From the NCBI GenBank assembly GCA_949130485.1, contig OX422198.1:1677262-1741261 (forward strand): a stretch of DNA of 64,000 bases. The letters run 5' to 3'. The translations under genes and the position numbers were made by a program. Position 1 is the stretch's first letter, and each line of letters starts with the position of its first letter. Positions 12,901 through 25,763 of the stretch are shown here, in pieces. The notes below the pieces were generated by a model. It made no database searches and had not been told where the DNA came from. It was given only the letters and a program-made list of their open reading frames with translations. The stretch is from Agelas oroides (taxonomy: Eukaryota; Porifera; Demospongiae; Agelasida; Agelasidae).

Positions 12901-14823
12901 TCAAGTAGAGCCATGGTAGAATGTAGTAGAGTCATGTAGAGTCAAGTAGAGCCATGGTAGAATGTAGTAGAGCCATGTAGAGCCATGGTAGAGTGTAGTA
13001 GATTCAAGTAGAGTCACGTTGATCCATGGTAGGATGTAGTAGAGCCAAGGTAGAGTGAAGTAGAGACAAGTTGAGCCAGGTTTAGCAATGGTATAGTGTA
13101 GTAGAGTCAAGTAGAGCCAAGTGCAGCCATCGTAGAATGTAGTAGAGTCAAGTAGAGCGATGGTAGAATGTAGTGGAGTCATGTAGTGTCACGTAGAGCC
13201 ATGGTACAATGGAGTAGAGCCATGGTATAGTGTAGTAGAGTCAAGTACAGCCAAGTAGAGCCATGGTAGAGTGTAGTAGAGCCATGGTAGTGTGTAGTAG
13301 AGTCAAGTAGAGCCAAGGTAGAGTGTAGTGGACTCAAGGAGAGTCAAGTAGAACCATGGTACAATGTAATAGAGTCATATAGAGTCAAGTAGAGCCATGG
13401 TAGAATTTAGTACGGCCAGGTAGAGCGATGGTAGAGTGTAGTAGAGTCAAGTAGAGTCACGTGGATCCATGGTAGGATGCAGTAGAGCCAAGGTAGAGTG
13501 AAGTAGAGACAAGTAGAGCCAGGTCTAGCAATGGTATAGTGTAGTAGAATCAAGTAGAGCCAAGTAGAGCCATCGTAGAATGTAGTAGAGTCAAGTAGAG
13601 CCATGGTAGAATATAGTAGAGTCATGTAGTGTCACGTAGAGCCATGGTACAATGGAGTAGAGCCATGGTATAGTGTAGTAGAGTCAAGTACAGCCAAGTA
13701 GAACCATGGTAGAGTGTAGTAGAGCCAAGTAGAGCCATGATAGTGTGTAGTAGAGTCAAGTAGAGCCAAGTAGAGCCAAGGTGGAGTGTAGTGGACTCAA
13801 GGAGAGTCAAGTAGAGCCATGGTAGAATGCAGTAGAGTCAAGTAAAGTCACGTGGAGACATGGCAGAATGTAGTAGAGCCAAGGTAGAGTGTAGTACAGT
13901 CACGTAGAGTCAAATAGAGCCATGGCAGAATGTAGTAGAGTCAAGTAGAGTCATGTAGAGCTATGGTAGAATGTGGTAGAGACATGGTAGAATGTAGTAG
14001 AGTCAAGTAGAGCCAAGTAGAGCCATGGTAGAGTGTAGTAGAGCCAAGTAGAGCCATGGTAGTGTGTAGTAGAGTCAAGTAGAGCCAAGTAGAGTCAAGG
14101 TAGAGTGTAGTGGACTCAAGCAGAGTCAAGTAGAGCCATGGTAGAATGTAGTAGAGTCATGTAGAGTCAAGTAGAGCCATGGTAGAATGTAGTAGAGCCA
14201 TGTAGAGCCATGATAGAGTGTAGTAGAATCAAGTAGAGTCACGTTGATCCATGGTAGGATGTAGTAGAACCAAGGTAGAGTGAAGTAGAGACAAGTAGAG
14301 CCAGGTCTAGCAATGGTACAGTGCAGTAGAGTCAAGTAGAGCCAAGTACAGCCATCGTAGAATGTAGTAGAGTCAAGTAGAGTCATGGTAGAATGTAGTA
14401 GAGTCATGTATTGTCACGTAGAGCCATGGTACAATGGAGTAGAGCCATGGTATAGTGTAGTAGAGTCAAGTACAGCCAAGTAGAGCCATGGTAGAGTGTA
14501 GTAGAGCCAAGTAGAGCCATGGTAGTGTGTAGTAGAGTCAAGTAGAGCCAAGGTAGAGTGTAGTGGACTCAAGGAGAGTCAAGTAGAGCCATGGTAGAAT
14601 GTAATAGAGATATGTAGAGTCAAGTAGAGCCATGGTAGAATGTAGTAGAGCCAGGTAGAGCGATGGTAGAGTGTAGTAGAGTCAAGTAGAGTCACGTGGA
14701 TCCATGGTAGGATGCAGTAGAGCCAAGGTAGAGTGAAGTAGAGACAAGTAGAGCCAGGTCTAACAATGGTATAGCGTAGTAGAATCAAGTAGAGCCAAGT
14801 AGAGCCATCGTAGAATGTAGTAG

Positions 14824-14849
14824 CCCCGTCCGCGCCGGGTACCAGGCTA
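14824..14849 (+). other. 26-bp CpG-rich non-satellite insert, copy 5
   Basis: Identical to copy 4 and exactly 4859 bp from it, within the larger block 12780-14875 that duplicates 7850-10040. It is the last copy; none occurs from 14850 to the end of the window. Confidence 0.9.
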
Positions 14850-15952
14850 AGAATGTAGTAGAGTCAACTAGAGCCATGGTAGAATGTAGTAGAGTCATGA
14901 AGTGTCACGTAGAGCCATGGTACAATGGAGTAGAGCCATGGTATAGTGTAATAGAGTCAAGTACAGCCAAGTAGAGTCATGGTAGAGTGTAGTAGAGCCA
15001 AGTAGAGCCATGGTAGTGTGTAGTAGAGTCAAGTATAGCCAAGGTAGAGTGTAGTGGACTAAAGGAGAGTCAAGTAGAGCCATGGTAGAATGTAATAGAG
15101 TCATGTAGAGTCAAGTAGAGCCATGGTAGAATTTAGTAGAGCCATGCAGGTAGAGCGATGATAGAGTGTAGTAGAGTCAAGTAGAGTCACGTGGATCCAT
15201 GGTAGGATGCAGTAGAGCCAAGGTAGAGTGAAGTAGAGACAACTAGAGCCAGGTCTAGCAATGGTATAGTGTAGTAGAATCAAGTAGAGCCAAGTAGAGC
15301 CATCGTAGAATGTAGTAGAGTCAAGTAGACCAATGGTAGAATGTAGTAGAGTCATGTAGTGTCACGTAGAGCCGTGGTACAATGGAGTAGAGCCATGGTA
15401 TAGTGTAGTAGAGTCAAGTACAGCCAAGTAGAGCCATGGTAGAGTGTAGTAGAGCAAAGTAGAGCCATGGTAGTGTGTAGTAGAGTCAAGTAGAGCCAAG
15501 TAGAGCCATGGTAGAGTGTAGTGGACTCAAGGACATTCAAGTAGAGCCATGGTAGAATGTAGTAGAGCCAGGTAGAGCCATGGTAGAATGCAGTAGAGTC
15601 AAGTAGAGTCACGTGGAGCCATGGCAGTATGTAGTAGAGCAAAGGTAGAGTGTTGTACAGTCACGTAGAGTCAAGTAGAGCCATGGCATAATGTAGTAGT
15701 GTCAAGTAGAGTCAAGTAGAGCTATGGTAGAATGTGGTAGAGACATGGTAGAATGTAGTAGAGTCAAGTAGAGCCAAGTAGAGCCATGGTAGAGTCTAGT
15801 AGAGCCAAGTAGAGCCATGGTAGTGTGTAGTAGAGTCAAGTAGAGCCAAGTAGAGTCAAGGTAGAGTGTAGTGGACTCAAGCAGAGTCAAGTAGAGCCTT
15901 GGTAGAATGTAGTAGAGTCATGTAGAGTCAAGTAGAGCCATGGTAGAATGTA

Positions 15953-16920
15953 GTAGAGCCAAGGTAGAGTGTAGTACAGTCACGTAGAGTCAAGTAGAGC
16001 CATGGGAGAATGTAGTAGAGTCAAGTAGAGTCAAGTAGAACTATGGTAGAATGTGGTAGAGACATGGTAGAATGTAGTAGAGTCAAATTGAGCCAAGTAG
16101 AGCCATGGTAGAGTGTAGTAGAGCCATGTAGAGCCATGGTAGTGTGTAGTAGAGTCAAGTAGAGCCAAGTAGAGTCAAGGTAGAGTGTAGTAGAGCCAAG
16201 TAGAGCCATGGTAGAGTGTAGTAGAGTCATGTAGAGTCACGTGGATCCATGGTAGGATGTGGTACAGCTAAGATAGAGTGAAGTAGAGACAAGTAGAGCC
16301 AGGTCTAGCAATGGTATAGTGTAGTAGAGTCAAGTACAGCCAAGTAGAGCCATGGTAGAGTGTAGTAGAGCCAAGTAGAGCTATGGTAGTGTGTAGTAGA
16401 GTCAAGTAGAGCGAACTAGAGCCAAGGTAGAGTGTAGTGGACTCAAGGAGAGTCAAGTAGAGCCATGGTAGAATGTAGTAGAGTCATGTAGAGCCAAGTA
16501 GAGCCATGGTAGAATGTAGTAGAGTCAGGTAGAGCCATGGTAGATTGCAGTAGAGTCAAGTAGAGTCACGTGGAGCCATGGGAGAATGTAGTGGAGCAAA
16601 GGTAGAGTGTAGTACTGTCACGTAGAGTCAAGTAGAGCCATGGCAGAATGAAGTAGAGTCAAGTAGAGTCAAGTAGAGCTATGGTAGAATGTGGTAAAGA
16701 CATTGTAGAATGTAGTAGAGTCAAGTAGAGACAAGTAGAGCCATGATAGAGTGTAGTAGAGCCAAGTAGAGCCATGGTAGTGTGTAGTAGAGTCAAGTAG
16801 AGCCAAGTAGAGTCAAGGTAGAGTGTATTGGACTCAAGCAGAGTCAAGTAGAGCCATGATAGAATGTAGTAGAGTCATGTAGAATCAAGTAGAGCCATGG
16901 TAGAATGTAGTAGAGCCATG
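15953..16920 (+). repeat. 0.97-kb block, copy 1 (pairs with 20797-21764)
   Basis: This segment recurs at an offset of exactly 4844 bp with only a handful of visible mismatches, for example agctatgg near 16380 against agccatgg near 21224, and gatagagtg against gataaagtg near 21590. The two copies share unusual variants such as gtactgtcacg and gtattggactc. Similarity stops near 16920, where copy 1 continues ccatgtagagcc and copy 2 continues ccatggtatgatg. Confidence 0.85.
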
Positions 16921-19900
16921 TAGAGCCATGGTAGAGTGTAGTAGAGTCAAGAAGAGTCACGTTGATCCATGGTAGGATGTAGTAGAGCCAAGGTAGAGTG
17001 AAGTAGAGACAAGTAGAGCCAGGTCTAGCAATGGTATAGTGTAGTAGAGTCAAGTAGAGCCAAGTACAGCCATCGTAGAATGTAGTAGAGTCAAGTAGAG
17101 CCATGGTAGAATGTAGTAGAGTCATGTATTGTCACGTAGAGCCATGGTACAATGGAGTAGAGCCATGGTATAGTGTAGTAGAGTCAAGTACAGCCAAGTA
17201 GAGCCATGGTAGAGTGTAGTAGAGCCAAGTAGAGCCATGGTAGTGTGTAGTAGAATCAAGTAGAGCCAAGGTAGAGTGTAGTGGAGTAAAGGAGAGTCAA
17301 GTAGAGCCATGGTAGAATGTAATAGAATCATGTAGAGTCAAGTAGAGCCATGGTAGAATGTAGTAGAGTGTCAAGTAGAGTCACTTGGATCCATGGTAGG
17401 ATGCAGTAGAGCCAAGGTAGAGTGAAGTAGAGACAAGTAGAGCCAGGTCTAGCAATGGTATAGTGCAGTAGAATCAAGTAGAGCCAAGTAGAGCCATCGT
17501 ACAATGTAGTAGAATCAAGTAGAGCGATGATAGAATGTAGTAGAGTCATGTAGAGCCAAGTAGAGCAATGGTAGAATGTAGTAGAGCCAGGTAGAGCCAT
17601 GGTAGAATGCAGTAGAGTCAAGTAGAGTCACGTGGAGCCATGGCAGAATGTAGTAGAGCCAAGGTAGTGTGTAGTACAGTCACGCAGAGTCAAGTAGAGC
17701 CATGGCATAATGTAGTAGAGTCAAGTAGAGTCAAGTAGAGCTATGGTAGAATGTGGTACAGACATGATAGAATATTGTAGAGTCAAGTAGACCCATGTAG
17801 AGCCATGGTAGAGTGTAGTAGAGCCAAGTAGAGCCATGGTAGTGTGTAGTAGATTCATGTAGAGCCAAGTAGAGTCAAGGTAGAGTGTAGTGGACTCAAG
17901 CAGAGTCAAGTAGAGCCATGGTAGAATGTAGTAGAGTCATGTAGAGTCAAGTAGAGCCATGGTAGAATGTAGTAGAGCCAGGTAGAGCCATGGTAGAATG
18001 CAGTAGAGTCAAGTAGAGCAACGTGGAGCCATGGCAGAATGTAGTTTAGCCAAGATAGAGTGTAGTACAGTCATGTAGAGTCAAGTAGAGCCATGGCAGA
18101 ATGTAGTAGAGTCAAGGAGAGTCAAGTAGAGCTATGGTAGAATGTGGTAGAGACATGGTAGAATGTAGTAGAGTCAAGTAGAGCCAAGTAGAGCCATGGT
18201 AGAGTGTAGTAGAGCCAAGTAGAGCCATGGAAGTGTGTAGTAGAGTCAAGTAGAGCCAAGTAGAGTCAAGGTAGAGTGTAGTAGAGCCAAGTAAAGCCAT
18301 GGTAGAGTGTAGTAGAGTCAAGTAGAGTCACGTGGATCCATGGTAGGATGTGGTACAGCTAAGGTAGAGTGAAGTAGAGACAAGTAGAGCCAGGTCTATC
18401 AATGGTATAGTGTAGTAGAGTCAAGTAGAGCGAAGTAGAGCCGTCGTAGAATGTAATAGAGTCAAGTAGAGCCATGGTAGAATGTAGTAGAGTGATCTAG
18501 TGTCAACTAGAGCGATGGTACAATGGAGTAGAGCCATGGTATAGTGTAGTAGAGTTAAGTAGAGCCAAGTAGAGACATGTTAGAGTGTAGTAGAGCCAAG
18601 TAGAGCCATGGTAGAGTGTAGTAGAGTCAAGTAGAGCCAAGTAGAGCCAGGTTAGAGTGTAGTGGACTCAAGGAAAGTCAAGTAGAGCCATGGTAGAATG
18701 TAGTAGAGTCATGTAGAGTCAAGTAGAGCCATGGTAGAATGTAGTAGAGTCATGTAGAGTCAAGTAGAGCCATGGTAGAATGTAGTAGAGCCAGATAGAG
18801 CCATGGTAGAGTGTCGTAGAGTCAAGTAAAATCACGTGGATCCACGGTAGGACGTAGTAGAGCCAAGGAAGAGTGAAGTAGAGACAAGTAGAGCAAGGTT
18901 TAGCAATGGTATAGTGTAGTAGAGTCAAGTAGAGCCAAGTAGAGCCATCGTAGAATGTAGTAGAGTCAAGTAGAGCCACGGTAGAATGTAGTAGAGTCAC
19001 GTAGTGTCAAGTAGAGCCATGGTACAATGGAGTAGGGCCATGGTATAGTGTAGTAGAGTCAAGTATAGCCAAGTAGAGCCGTGGTAGAGTGTAGTAGAGC
19101 CAAGTAGAGCCATGGGAGTGTGTAGTAGGGACAAGTAGAGCCAAGGAGAGCCAAAGTAGAGTGTAGTGGACTGAAGTAGAGTCAAGTAGAGCCATGGTAG
19201 AATGTAGTAGAGTCATGTAGAGTCAAGTAGAGCCATGGTAGAATGGAGTAGAGCCAGGTAGAGAGATGGTAGAGTGTAGTAGAGTCAAGAAGAGTCACGT
19301 GGAACCATGGTAGGATGTAGTAGAGCCAAGGTAGAGTGTAGTAGAGACAAGTAGAGCGAGGTCTAGCAATGGTATAGTGAAGTAGAGTCAAGTAGAGCCA
19401 AGTAGAGCCATCGTAGAATGTAGTAGAGTGATGTAGATCTATGGTAGAATGTAGTAGAGTCATGTAGTGTCAAGTAGAGCCATGGTACAATGGAGTAGAG
19501 CTATGGTAGAGTGTAGTAGATTCAATTGGAACCATGGTAGAATGTAGTAGAGCCATGTTGTGTGAAGAAGTACCATGGTATACAATGGAGTAGAGCCATG
19601 GTAGGGTGTAGTAGGGTCAAGTAGAGCCAAGTATAGCAATGATAGAGTCTAGTAGACTCAAGTAGAGCCAAGTAGAGCCATGGTAGCATGTAGTAGAGCC
19701 AGGTAGAGCATTAGTAGAATGCAGTAGAGTCAAGTAGAGTCATGTGGAGCCATGGTAAAATGTAGTAGAGTCAAGTAGAGTCAAGTAGAGCCATGGTAGA
19801 ATGTAGTATGATCATGCAGAGTCAAGTAGAACAATGGTAGAATGTAGTAGAGCCAGGTAGAGCAATGATATAGTGTAGTAGAGTCAAGTAGAGCCAAGTA

Positions 19901-20796
19901 GAGCCATCGTAGAATGAAGTAGAGTGAAGTAGAGCCATGGTAGAATGTAGTAGAGGCATACAGAGTCAATTAGAGCAATGGTAGAATGTATTAGAATGAC
20001 GTAGAGTCACGTCGAGCCATGGTAGAATATAGTAGAGACATGGTAGAGTGTAGTAGAGTCAAGTAGAGCCAAATAGAGCCATGATAGAGTGTAGTAGAGC
20101 CAAGTAGAGCCATGGTAGTGTGTAGTAGAGTCAAGTAGAGCCAAGTATAACCAAGGTAGAGTGTAGTGGACTCAAGTAGAGTCAAGTAGAGCCATGGTAG
20201 AATGTAGTAGAGTCATGTAGTGTCAAGTAGAGCCATGGTATAATGGAGTAGACCAATGGTATAGTGTAGTAGAGTCAAGTACATTCAGCCAAGTAGAGAC
20301 ATGGTAGTGTGTAGTAGAGGCAAGTAGAGCCAAGTAGAGCCAAGGTAGAGTGTAGTGGACTCAAGGAGAGTCAAGTAGAGCCATGGTAGAATGTAATAGA
20401 GTCATGTAGAGTCAAGTAGAGCCATGGTAGAATGAAGTACAGCCAGGTAGAGCGATGGTAGTGTGTAGTAGAGTCAAGTAGAGTCACGTGGATCCATGGT
20501 AGGATGTAGTAGAGCCAAGGTAGAGTGTAGTAGAGACAAGTAGAGCCATATATAGCAATTGTATAGTGTGGTAGAGTCAAGTAGAGCCGAGTAGAGCCAA
20601 CGTAGAATGTAGTAGAGTGAAGTAGAGCCATGGTAGAATGTAGTAGAGGCATACAGAGTCAAGCAGAGCTATGGAAGAATGTAGTAGAGTCACGTAGAGT
20701 CACGTGGAGCCATGGTAGAATGTAGTAGAGACATGGTAGAGTGTAGTAGAGTCAAGTAGAGTCAAGTAGAGCCATGGTAGAATGTAGTAGATCCAG

Positions 20797-21764
20797 GTAG
20801 AGCCAAGGTAGAGTGTAGTACAGTCACGTAGAGTCAAGTAGAACCATGGCAGAATGTAGTAGAGTCAAGTAGAGTCAAGTAGAACTATGGTAGAATGTGG
20901 TAGAGACATGGTAGAATGTAGTAGAGTCAAATTGAGCCAAGTAGAGCCATGGTAGAGTGTAGTAGAGCCATGTAGAGCCATGGTAGTGTGTAGTAGAGTC
21001 AAGTAGAGCCAAGTAGAGTCAAGGTAGAGTGTAGTAGAGCCAAGTAGAGCCATGGTAGAGTGTAGTAGAGTCATGTAGAGTCACGTGGATCCATGGTAGG
21101 ATGTGGTACAGCTAAGATAGAGTGAAGTAGAGACAAGTAGAGCCAGGTCTAGCAATGGTATAGTGTAGTAGAGTCAAGTACAGCCAAGTAGAGCCATGGT
21201 AGAGTGTAGTAGAGCCAAGTAGAGCCATGGTAGTGTGTAGTAGAGTCAAGTAGAGCGAACTAGAGCCAAGGTAGAGTGTAGTGGACTCAAGGAGAGTCAA
21301 GTAGAGCCATGGTAGAATGTAGTAGAGTCATGTAGAGCCAAGTAGAGCCATGGTAGAATGTAGTAGAGTCAGGTAGAGCCATGGTAGATTGCAGTAGAGT
21401 CAAGTAGAGTCACGTGGAGCCATGGGAGAATGTAGTGGAGCAAAGGTAGAGTGTAGTACTGTCACGTAGAGTCAAGTAGAGCCATGGCAGAATGAAGTAG
21501 AGTCAAGTAGAGTCAAGTAGAGCTATGGTAGAATGTGGTAAAGACATTGTAGAATGTAGTAGAGTCAAGTAGAGACAAGTAGAGCCATGATAAAGTGTAG
21601 TAGAGCCAAGTAGAGCCATGGTAGTGTGTAGTAGAGTCAAGTAGAGCCAAGTAGAGTCAAGGTAGAGTGTATTGGACTCAAGCAGAGTCAAGTAGAGCCA
21701 TGATAGAATGTAATAGAGTCATGTAGAATCAAGTAGAGCCATGGTAGAATGTAGTAGAGCCATG
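20797..21764 (+). repeat. 0.97-kb block, copy 2 (pairs with 15953-16920)
   Basis: Near-identical to 15953-16920. Its left edge joins a unit ending gtagatccagg and its right edge joins a rearranged unit, ccatggtatgatg, so it looks transplanted between satellite of a different variant type. If it is the remains of a tandem duplication, the unit was about 4.84 kb. Confidence 0.85.
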
Positions 21765-24700
21765 GTATGATGTAGTAGAGTCAAGTAGAGCCATGTAGAG
21801 CCATGGTAGAGTGTAGTAGAGCCATGGTAGTGTGTAATAGAGGCAAGTAGAGCCAAGTAGAGCCAAAGTAGTGTGTAGTGGACTGAAGTAGAGTCAAGTA
21901 GAGCCATGGTAGAATGTAGTAGAATCATGTAGAGTCAAGTAGAACCATGGTAGAATGTAGTAGAGTCAGGTAGAGCCATGGTAGAGGGTAGTAGAGTCAA
22001 GAAGAGTCACGTGGAACCATGGTAGGATGTAGTAGAGCCAAGGTAGAGTGTAGTAGAGACAAGTAGAGCGAGGTCTAGAAATGGTATAGTGTAGTAGAGT
22101 CAAGTAGAGCCAAGTAGAGCCATCGTAGAATGTAGTAGAGTGAAGTAGAGCTATGGTAGAATGTAGTAGAGTCATGTAGTGTCAAGTAGAGCCATGGTAC
22201 AATGGAGTAGAGCTATGGTAGAGTGTAGTAGATTCAATTGGAACCATGGTAGAATGTAGTAGAGCCATGTTGTGTGAAGAAGAGCCATGGTATACAAAGG
22301 AGTAGATCCATGGTAGAGTGTAGTAGAGTCAAGTAGAGCCAAGTACAGCAATCGTAGAGTCTAATAGACTCAAGTAGAGCCAAGTAGAGCCATGGTAGCA
22401 TGTAGTAGAGTCATGTAGAGCAAAGTAGAGCCATGGTAGAATGTAGTAGAGCTAGGTAGAGTATTGGTAGAATGCAGTAGAGTCAAGTAGAGTCACGTGG
22501 AGCCATGGTAGAATGTAGTAGAGTCAAGTAGAGTCAAGTAGAGCCATGGTAGAATGTAGTAGAGTCAAGTAGAGTCAAGTAGAGCCATGGTAGAATGTAG
22601 TATGATCATGCAGAGTCAAGTAGAACCATGGTAGAATGTAGTAGAGCCAGGTAGAGCAATGGTATAGTGTAGTAGAGTAAAGTAGAGCCAAGTAGAGCCA
22701 TCGTAGAATGAAGTAGAGTGAAGTAGAGCCATGGTAGAATGTAGTAGAGGCATACAGAGTCAAGTAGAGCAATGGTAGAATGTAGTAGAATGACGTAGAG
22801 TCACGTGGAGCCATGGTAGAATATAGTAGAGAGATGGTAGGGTGTAGTAGAGTGAAGTAGAGCCAAGTAGAGCCAGGATAGAGTGTAGTAGAGCCAAGTA
22901 GAGCCATGGTAGTGTGTAGTAAAGTCAAGTAGAGCCAAGTAGAGCCAAGGTAGAGTGTAGTGGACTCAAGGAGAGTCTGGTAGAGCCATGGTAGAATGTA
23001 ATAGAGTCATGTAGAGTCAAGTAGAGCCATGGTACAATGTAGTAGAGCCACGTAGAGTGATGGTAGAGTGTAGTAGAGTCAAGTAGAGTCACGTGGATCC
23101 ATGGTAGGATGCAGTAGAGCCAAGGTAGAGCGAATTAGAGACAAGTAGAGCCAGGTCTAGCAATGGTATAGTGTAGTAGAGTCAAGTAGAGCCAAGTAGA
23201 GCAAAGTAGAGCCATCGTAGAATGTAGTAGAGTCAACTAGTGCCATGGTAGAAAATGTAGTAGAGTCATGTAGTGTCAAGTAGAGCCATGGTACAATGGA
23301 GTAGAGCCATGGTATAGTGTAGTAGAGTCAAGTAGAGCCAAGTAGAGCCATGGTAGAGTGTAGTAGAGCCAAGTAGAGCCATGGTAGTGTGTAGTAGAGG
23401 CAAGTACAGCCAAGTAAAGCCAAAGTAGAGTGTAGTGGACTGAAGTAGAGTCAAGTAGAGCCATGGTAGAATGTAGTAGAGTCATGTAGAGTCAAGTAGA
23501 GCCATGGTACAATGTAGTAGAGCCAAGTAGAGCCATGGTAGAGTGTAGTAGAGTCAAGAAGAGTCACGTGGATCCATGGTATAGGATGTAGTAGCGCCAA
23601 GGTAGAGTGTCGTAGAGATAAGTAGAGCGAGGTCTAGCAATGGTATAGTGTAGTAGAGTCAAGTAGAGCCAAGTAGAGCCATCGTAGAATGTAGTAGAGT
23701 GAAGTAGAGCTATGGTAGAATGTAGTAGAGTCATGTAGTGTCAAGTAGTGCCATGGTACAATGTAGTAGAGCTATGGTAGAGTGTAGTAGATTCAATTGG
23801 AACCATGGTAGAATGTAGTAAAGCCATGTAGTGTGAAGAAGAGCCATGTTATACAATGGAGTAGAGCCATGGTAGAGTGTAGTAGAGTCAAGTAGAGCCA
23901 AGTACAGCAATGGTAGAGTGTAGTAGACTCAAGTAGAGTGAATTAGAGCCATGGTAGCATGTAGTAGAGTCATGTAGAGCCAAGTAGAGCCATGGTAGAA
24001 TGTAGTAGAGCCAGGTAGAGCATTGGTAGAATGCAGTAGAGTCAAGTAGAGTCACGTGGAGCCATGGTAGAATGTAGTAGAGTCAGGTAGAGTCAAGTAG
24101 AGCCATGGTAGAATGTGGTATGATCATGCAGAGTCAAGTAGAACCATGGTAGAACGTAGTAGAGCCAGGTAGAACAATGGTATAGTGTAGCAGAGTCAAG
24201 TAGAGCCAAGTAGAGCCATCGTAGAATGAAGTAGAGTGAAGTAGAGCCATGGTAAAATGTAGTAGTGGCATACAGAGTAAAATAGAGCAATGGTAGGATG
24301 TAGTAGAATGACGTACAGTCACGTGGAGCCATGGTAGAATGTAGTAGAGACATGGTAGAGTGTAGTAGAGTCAAGTAGAGCCAAGTAGAGCCATGATAGA
24401 GTGTACTGGAGTCAAGTAAAGCCAAGGTAGTGTGTAGTAGAGTCAAGTAGAGCCAAGTAGAGCCATGATAGAGTGTAGTAGAGCCAAGTAGAACCATGGT
24501 AGTGTGTAGTAGAGTCAAGTAGAGCCAAGTAGAGCCAAGGTAGAGTGTAGTGGACTCAAGTAGAGTCAAGTACAGCCATGGTATAATGTAGTAGAGTCAT
24601 GTACAGTCAAGTAGAGCCATTGTAGATTGTAATAGATCCAGGTAGAGCCATGGTAGAGTGTAGTAGAGTCAAGTAGAGTCACGTTGATCCATGGTAGGAT

Positions 24701-24837
24701 GTAGTATTGCCAAGGTAGAGTGAAGTAGAGACAAGTAGAGCCAGGTCTAACAATGGTATAGTGTAGTAGAGTCAAGTAGAGCCAAGTAGAGCCATCGTAG
24801 AATGTAGTAGAGACAAGTAGAGCCATGGTAGAATGTA

Positions 24838-25300
24838 GTAGAGTCATGTAGTGTCAAGTAGAGCCATGGTACAATGGAGTAGAGCCATGGTATAGTGTAG
24901 TAGAGTCAAGTACAGCCAAGTAGAGCCATGGTAGAGTGTAGTAGAGCCAAGTAGAGCCATGGTAGTGTGTAGTAGAGTCAAATAGAGCCAAGTAGAGCCA
25001 AGGTAGAGTGTAGTGGACTCAAGGAGAATCAAGTAGAGCCATGGTAGAATGTAATAGAGTCATGTAGAGTCAAGTAGAGCCATGGTAGAATGTAGTAGAG
25101 CCAGGTAGAGCGATGGTAGAGTGTAGTAGAGTCAAGTAGAGTCACGTGGATCCATGGAAGGATGCAGTAGAGCCAAGGTAGAGTGAAGTAGAGACAAGTA
25201 GAGCCAGGTCTAGCAATGGTATAGTGTAGTAGAGTCAAGTAGAGCCAAGTAGAGCCATCGTAGAATGTAGTAGAGTCAATTAGACCCATGGTAGAATGTA
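24838..25300 (+). repeat. Complete 463-bp higher-order repeat, reference copy
   Basis: Thirteen units with sizes 41-21-41-31-41-41-41-31-41-21-41-41-31, that is 32 A and 13 B modules, sum exactly to 463 bp. Each slot has its own signature: slot 1 gtagtgtcaa and tacaatgga; slot 2 tatagtgta; slot 4 tagtgtgta; slot 6 gtggactcaa; slot 9 (25126-25166) cacgtggatccatgg; slot 11 (25188-25228) aggtctagcaatgg; slot 12 catcgtag. The same order of signatures recurs along the window, so this is the ancestral HOR from which most of the array derives. Confidence 0.93.
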
Positions 25301-25763
25301 GTAGAGTCATGTAGTGTCAAGTAGAGCCATGGTACAATGGAGTAGAGCCATGGTATAGTGTAGTAGAGTCAAGTAGAGCCAAGTAGAGCCATGGTAGAGT
25401 GTAGTGGAGCCAAGTAGAGGCATGGTAGTGTGTAGTAGAGGCAAGTAGAGCCAAGTAGAGCCAAAGTAGAGTGTAGTGGACTCACGTAGACTCAAGTAGA
25501 GCCATGGTAGAATGTAGTAGAGTCATGTAGAGTCAAGTAGATGTACGGTATAACGTAGTAGAGCCAGGTAGAACCATGGTAGAGTGTAGTAGAGTCAAGT
25601 AGAGTCACGTGGATCCATGGTAGGATGTAGTAGAGCCAAGGTAGAGTGTAGTAGAGTCAAGTAGAGCCAGGTATAGCAATGGTATAGTGTAGTAGAGTCA
25701 AGTAGAGCCAAGTAGAGCCAACGTAGAATGTAGTAGAGTGAAGTAGAGCCATGGTAGAATGTA
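25301..25763 (+). repeat. Complete 463-bp higher-order repeat, diverged neighbour copy
   Basis: This copy follows the reference HOR directly and parses to the identical series of 13 unit sizes and the same 463-bp total. Its sequence differs at many positions, for example gtggagcc in slot 4, gtagatgtac in slot 7 and catcgtag changed to caacgtag in slot 12. Conservation of unit sizes despite base divergence shows that the 463-bp register is a real organisational level rather than a product of one recent copy event. Confidence 0.9.

Larger units (their letters stand above)
1..15789 (+). repeat. Array zone 1: trimeric HORs of about 1.3 kb
   Basis: Three HOR variants alternate here: one with cacgttgatcc, one with cacgtggatcc followed by gatgcag, and one with cacgtggagccatggcag. 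A full set measures about 1.3 kb (for example the cacgttgatcc marker near 4872 and again near 6174). Long-range copies inside the zone are 1-1885 with 4656-6580 (offset 4655, then 4696), 7850-10040 with 12780-14875 (offset 4931, then 4859 after a 72-bp loss), and 11480-12390 with 14878-15789 (offset 3398). Nothing other than satellite is present except the five 26-bp inserts listed separately. Confidence 0.85.
15790..22450 (+). repeat. Array zone 2: mixed HORs with one duplicated 0.97-kb block
   Basis: Satellite only. The left part resembles zone 1. From about 18.4 kb, signatures typical of the rest of the window appear: slot 1 changes from gtgtcacg to gtgtcaag, and units containing ggcatacagagtc (near 19960 and 20645) and ttcaattggaac (near 19510) occur. 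HOR registers are irregular here, with several shortened units, which suggests an older and less homogenised stretch. Confidence 0.75.

Noticed and set aside
15953-21764. 4844-bp pair as terminal repeats of a transposable element
   Set aside because: The sequence between the two blocks is ordinary satellite with no element coding regions, and the blocks themselves are satellite HORs.
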